Shown here: positions 61,201 through 64,000 of the stretch, piece by piece
Numbering within the stretch: position 1 is the first letter of the stretch
How the letters are laid out: every line of letters starts with the position of its first letter
Assembly: GCA_963281255.1 (NCBI GenBank)
Contig: OY725493.1
Span: 1,611,550-1,675,549, forward strand
Reading direction: 5' to 3'
Source of the DNA: Aphrocallistes beatrix
Lineage: Eukaryota > Porifera > Hexactinellida > Sceptrulophora > Aphrocallistidae
DNA: 64,000 nucleotides
Translations under genes and position numbers: made by a program
The notes under the pieces: model-generated
What the model saw: only the letters and a program-made list of their open reading frames with translations
Told to the model about the DNA's origin: nothing
Databases searched by the model: none

Positions 61201-64000
61201 CACTTGTGAAGATAGAGCCTCACAAGTACATCTGCTGCGGTGTGGCGTCCAGGCTTAGTTCCACCCAGCTGGAGATATCTGAACTCCCAGTCAACGTGTG
61301 GACTCAGAACTACAAAGAGTCAGTGCTAGAGCCGATGCTCCAGGGAGCTGAGAAGTCGCCGCCCTTCATTCAGGAGTACCGGGAGTACCACACGGACACA
61401 ACAGTCAGGTTCATCGTCACTCTCAGCGCAGAGAAGATGGCGGAGGCTGAGAGGACTGGGATACACAAGAAGTTCAAGATCGAGACGACCATCAGCACCA
61501 GTGAGTGGAGATCCTAAAAGAAATTCTTAATTTGCATTCGCATTGTTATGTTGGAATCTATGTTAGAATAATACTCGTACTACGTACTGGTATATACGCA
61601 TTTATTCATCTTCTGTTGACAGGGAACTTCGTGCTATTCGATCCTGACCTCGCTCTGAGACAGTTCGATAACGAGCTACAGATCCTGAAGACGTTCTTCC
61701 CGGTGAGACTGGAGTTCTACAAGAAGAGGAGGCTCTGGCTGATCAACAAACTCGAAGCGGAGGCCAAGCGGCTTCAGAACCAGGCTAGGTTCATCTTGGA
61801 GAAGCTTTCCGGCGAAATAGCGATTGAGAATAAGAAGAAAGCAGCCATTATCTCAATGCTGCAGGCGAGCAAGTACGACTCTGACCCAGTCAAGAAGTGG
61901 CAGAAATCTATTTCCGATCTGGTTAGTTCATTATCCCATCCACCGTGTGGAGGAGTTTCTAAGTGGAGGGATTGATTCTCGTAACTAATGTTTGCAGCTG
62001 TCGAATGAAGCGAGCGAGAATGAAGATGAGGAAGCGACTGACGGAAGCGCAGACTTCAACTACCTGCTGGCCATGCCCTTGTGGAACCTGTCTCAAGAGA
62101 AGAAGGATGAGATCTTACAGCACAGAGACAAGAAGCTAGAAGAGTTGGAAGAAATTCGTAAAAACACCCCTGAGAAGATGTGGGTGCACGACTTGGATGT
62201 GTTCCTGGAGGAGTTGGAGCGAGTGGAGCAGAAGGAGAGGGAGGACGAACAGATGGGTGTGATCCGTACCGGGAAATCTAAAGGTAGATTCGAATGGATA
62301 TCTACATTGTATGGCTAATCTAAGCTGGAATAGTAAGGGACTTGGCAAGATAATGTGCACTAACATATGTGCATTCAAAATAATCCCACTCCTATAATTT
62401 GCCGTATTAGAATCTTTTTTTTGCTCGATTCGTAGCTCCACAACAGACACAGAGTAATAGCAGTACTGTATTAATGTTGTATCATGGTGACTGCCCTATA
62501 GGGAAGAAAGGTGGCAAGGATGTTAAGAGACAAGCCAAACTCTTTGCACAGGAGTCTTTGATCAGCGACGCTTGTAAAGAAGTCGTTCCTCCAATTATCC
62601 CCGAGTATAATCCCAACCCTAAGATTCTCAAAGAGAAGAGTGAGGGGGATCTGGTATGGTGATTTGACCACTGTTATTCTCTCATATTTAGCATCAATGT
62701 ACTTAGCTAACATTGCATTCGTTAGCCAAAATCTAAAATCAAGAAAATTAAAGATGAAAATAAACCAAAGAAGGAAACCACAGCGGCCGAAGTTCCAGCT
62801 GACAGTCTAGATGATGACGACGATGATGATGATGATGTAATGGAGGTAGTCCCACTCCAGCGACCCAAGAGGAATACGTCGAATAAGGACACTTACAAGG
62901 TGCCCGGATAGCATACGATTATTGGCTTGTATGTTGTATGTTTGTCGTTGTTAACACATTTTAGCAATTAATAACGTTTATTTTTAATTGCTAGCTTGAT
63001 GATTCTGGTTCTGAGTCAGAACAGGAGCTCCGATCTGAGGAATCTTTCAAGAAACCTACAAAGGTACAAACCTACATTTATTATTGGTGTAATAGTTGGT
63101 GGGAATGGCTCGCTTGGATCTTAAGACAGATACCGAGACCATCTAATTGATTCGATGTTATTTAGTTCCTTGAGACTAGTTCTGAGTCAGAGGAGGAATT
63201 CAAGCCAATGGAAATTCCCAAAAAGTCCCCTGCGAAGAAGAAACAGGAGGTAGGCTGCTATGTCGTGTTCATGTATCGCATGAAACCTCGATTGTGTCTG
63301 ATTCGTGTATTAACTTCCGTCTGTGCTTTCATTTAGCCTAAACCTAAGCCTAAACCGACCAAGAAATCACAACCTGCAAAGAAAGCTAAATTCCCTGTTC
63401 CAGCAGACAGTCTAGATGACGATGACGACGATTTGATGGAGATACTCCCATCGCGACCTAAGAGGATTACATCGAAGGACACCTACAAGGTTCCTGCATC
63501 CATAGTCCATACTGAGATATTGTATTGAGCTAATGCATAATGATAGTAGTGCACCTGGTGATTATTTACTAAAAAATTCAGAATATTATTTTATAAGTAT
63601 TGATGACCATGTGTATATATTTCACACTTATAATAATGAATTGACTTTCACGATAAATAGAGAGTCAACATTATTATCTAAGTAGATTATCAGATTAATT
63701 TCTGTATCATGGTTATACTGAGCTGTGAACTGTCGATTTTTGGTAGTTAATGACATTCATATTTAGATTGATGACAGTAGCTCAAACCCAGAAGAACAGC
63801 TCCGGTCCGAAGAGTCTTTTCAAAAATCCGCAAAGGAAACTCAGGTACAGATGACTGTTCTAGACTTTGACGCTCTAAAGTCTTGAATTTAGCGTTGTGA
63901 ATGATTTTAATTGAGACTATCGTTAGTAGGATATATTCTTAAGAAAATATGTTTTATATTTTATCGGGATTGATTCAATTAGTCAGATGAAAGTGAATCA
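55250..64000 (+). CDS. TOP2: DNA topoisomerase II (incomplete at right edge)
   Basis: Exons: 55250-55398, 55561-55778, 55944-56312, 58533-58945, 59012-59321, 59615-60162, 60233-60406, 60491-60717, 60781-61058, 61198-61500, 61623-61921, 61998-62283, 62502-62653, 62726-62899, 62995-63063, 63166-63249, 63337-63489, 63767-63844, 63983 onward. All introns GT–AG and frames agree, giving >1428 residues. Type IIA topoisomerase passes one duplex through another. GHKL ATPase: NAADN, GRNGYGAKLCN; transducer lysine loop SQTKENMTL. Toprim: EGDSA and DQDQDGSHIKG. The cleavage tyrosine lies in SARYIFTMLS after QPIGMFGTRLRGGKD. The FNYLLAMPLW helix ends the core. The C-terminal tail is acidic/basic with CK2-like sites and is built of repeated phase-0 exons. 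Intron 3 (2.2 kb) contains an antisense gene. Confidence 0.95.
55852..55898. repeat. Palindromic repeat in TOP2 intron 2
   Basis: A 47-bp near-perfect palindrome (CATGCCTAAATTTCCGGGAC with its complement), related to the minisatellite units at 14132-14349. Confidence 0.85.
56460..57647 (-). CDS. Unrecognised multi-pass membrane protein, nested antisense in TOP2
   Basis: Single exon, 395 residues, entirely inside TOP2 intron 3 on the opposite strand. Sequence shows about seven to eight hydrophobic segments: roughly 25-50, 80-110, 140-170, 190-225, 255-290 and 325-365 are the clearest. The N terminus has sequons (NETA, NST) consistent with an extracellular end; the C terminus is basic and polar. 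Charged loops include YRNERSFGW and DLALKDELQDEIPQW. I do not recognise the family. It lacks DRY and NPxxY motifs, so a rhodopsin-like GPCR is not supported; a transporter-like or orphan 7TM protein is possible. Codon use is GC-richer than the surrounding intron and comparable to host genes, and the frame is intact, so it is probably a real gene. Confidence 0.8.
   Translation of the reverse strand: MNETAEAIFLEEFSNSTTEFSKQLLKFAGLPVLGLSGVLLSGLWCIYIFKRMKVARQEYQKVKRNSADHMNYDRITKNYRIMSVYYSFMMMICLSEVFCNALTFLIGFLFLKKPHVYPSWNETTGDYDCIAHILLDIKMRAIYYSIPMHIQVTLYLTILGLVRMIIYYLRDSYRNERSFGWSYFKLYGLFMSGRIMTYFFFAGVLQTLPFAIIWFTVFIIYESICIVHGCVGLQRILRLRYDLALKDELQDEIPQWRWKYIKFSLFNPVLNICLTLFSITEFLFVYGFLFAMVVNTRCWIQVAFGTEYDFYLMDHQSRYKLVLAYQIMYNLVADFAYISTSLLLGIPFALYSFFFGFNLVLRAWNKKRLYGDNSWMAQRLLNAPLKERKPKELFP
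58351..58401. repeat. Perfect 20-bp inverted repeat in TOP2 intron 3
   Basis: Arms ACAGAAATAGAATGAATATA (58351-58370) and the exact complement (58382-58401) around an 11-nt loop, 130 nt before the exon 4 acceptor. Possibly a small palindromic element or an RNA hairpin in the intron. Confidence 0.8.
59351..59488. mobile_element. Tigger/pogo-like MITE in TOP2 intron 5
   Basis: About 138 bp with inverted ends CAGTAGAACCTCGTTAAT and ATTAACGAGGTTCTATTG. Interior contains repeated CCGGATAA.GCGAAC phrases. It is related in style to, but not the same as, the element at 25770-26074. No coding capacity. Confidence 0.7.
62726..64000 (+). repeat. Duplicated three-exon block in the TOP2 C-terminal tail
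   Basis: Exon type A (62726-62899 and 63337-63489) encodes lysine-rich sequence, then PADSLDDDDDD, an ME-V/I-LP core and a DTYK end. Type B (62995-63063 and 63767-63844) encodes DDS.S..EQLRSEESF.K. Type C (63166-63249, and probably from 63983) encodes a TSSESEEE-like acidic serine run. The order A-B-C occurs twice. All are phase 0 at both ends, so duplication keeps the frame. Confidence 0.75.

Noticed and set aside
1-64000. Retroviral, LTR or Polinton remnants
   Set aside because: No reverse transcriptase, integrase, capsid or protein-primed polymerase frames and no long direct terminal repeats seen.

Overview
This is nuclear DNA of an invertebrate animal. The evidence is GT–AG introns, a vWA–Ig hemicentin-like protein, a complete augmin subunit (HAUS3), ANKLE2, ERLEC1, NASP, RagA and a selenocysteine-encoding SELENOO. 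The DNA is AT-rich, with about one gene per 3 kb. Most genes are one long exon (hemicentin-like, ELP5, PELO, RRAGA, CTSL, ERLEC1, NASP, TBC1D14, SELENOO, ANKLE2, actin-like), while the TOP2 gene at the right edge has at least 18 introns. Many start codons lie 0-20 nt after an intron-acceptor-like YAG, which fits 5' UTR introns or spliced-leader trans-splicing. I cannot name the phylum; an intron-poor, compact genome with possible trans-splicing (for example a glass sponge) is only a guess. I saw no tRNA, rRNA, CRISPR, reverse transcriptase or retroviral remnant.

Layout. 0.1-5.7 kb: a minus-strand vWA/11-Ig protein and, divergently, ELP5. 5.7-12.7 kb: AT-rich DNA with almost no genes, one possible small membrane protein and a hairpin. 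12.7-14.6 kb: a divergent Maf-like bZIP gene between inverted repeats, then a palindromic minisatellite. 14.9-20.5 kb: PELO, RRAGA, an NHL-repeat protein and a cathepsin L on one strand; the last three are only 100-160 bp apart. 22.4-28.1 kb: ERLEC1, NASP, TBC1D14. 28.3-32 kb: two diverged tandem UBE2D-like E2 genes separated by repeats and a dead mariner. 32.1-34.2 kb: SELENOO, with its UGA codon and SECIS element readable. 34.6-41.5 kb: two divergent paralogous genes that each join a PKA RII-type docking/dimerisation domain to C2H2 zinc fingers, with a hAT MITE and a DD41D mariner between them. 43-49.9 kb: SPCS2, ANKLE2, HAUS3 and a GT10 fucosyltransferase. 50.5-51.6 kb: an actin-like protein lacking several ATP-handling residues. 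51.8-55 kb: a complete-looking hAT transposon with perfect 8-bp target duplication. 55.2 kb to the edge: TOP2, with an unrelated multi-pass membrane protein nested antisense in its third intron.

Most genes are housekeeping: tRNA modification (ELP5), ribosome rescue (PELO), nutrient signalling (RRAGA), ER protein maturation and quality control (SPCS2, ERLEC1), histone handling (NASP), mitosis and nuclear envelope (HAUS3, ANKLE2, TOP2). The most unusual items are the RII-D/D–zinc-finger gene pair, the actin pseudo-ATPase, the E2 pair with complementary changes in the HPN motif, the duplicated exon block in the TOP2 tail, and the inverted repeats around the bZIP gene.
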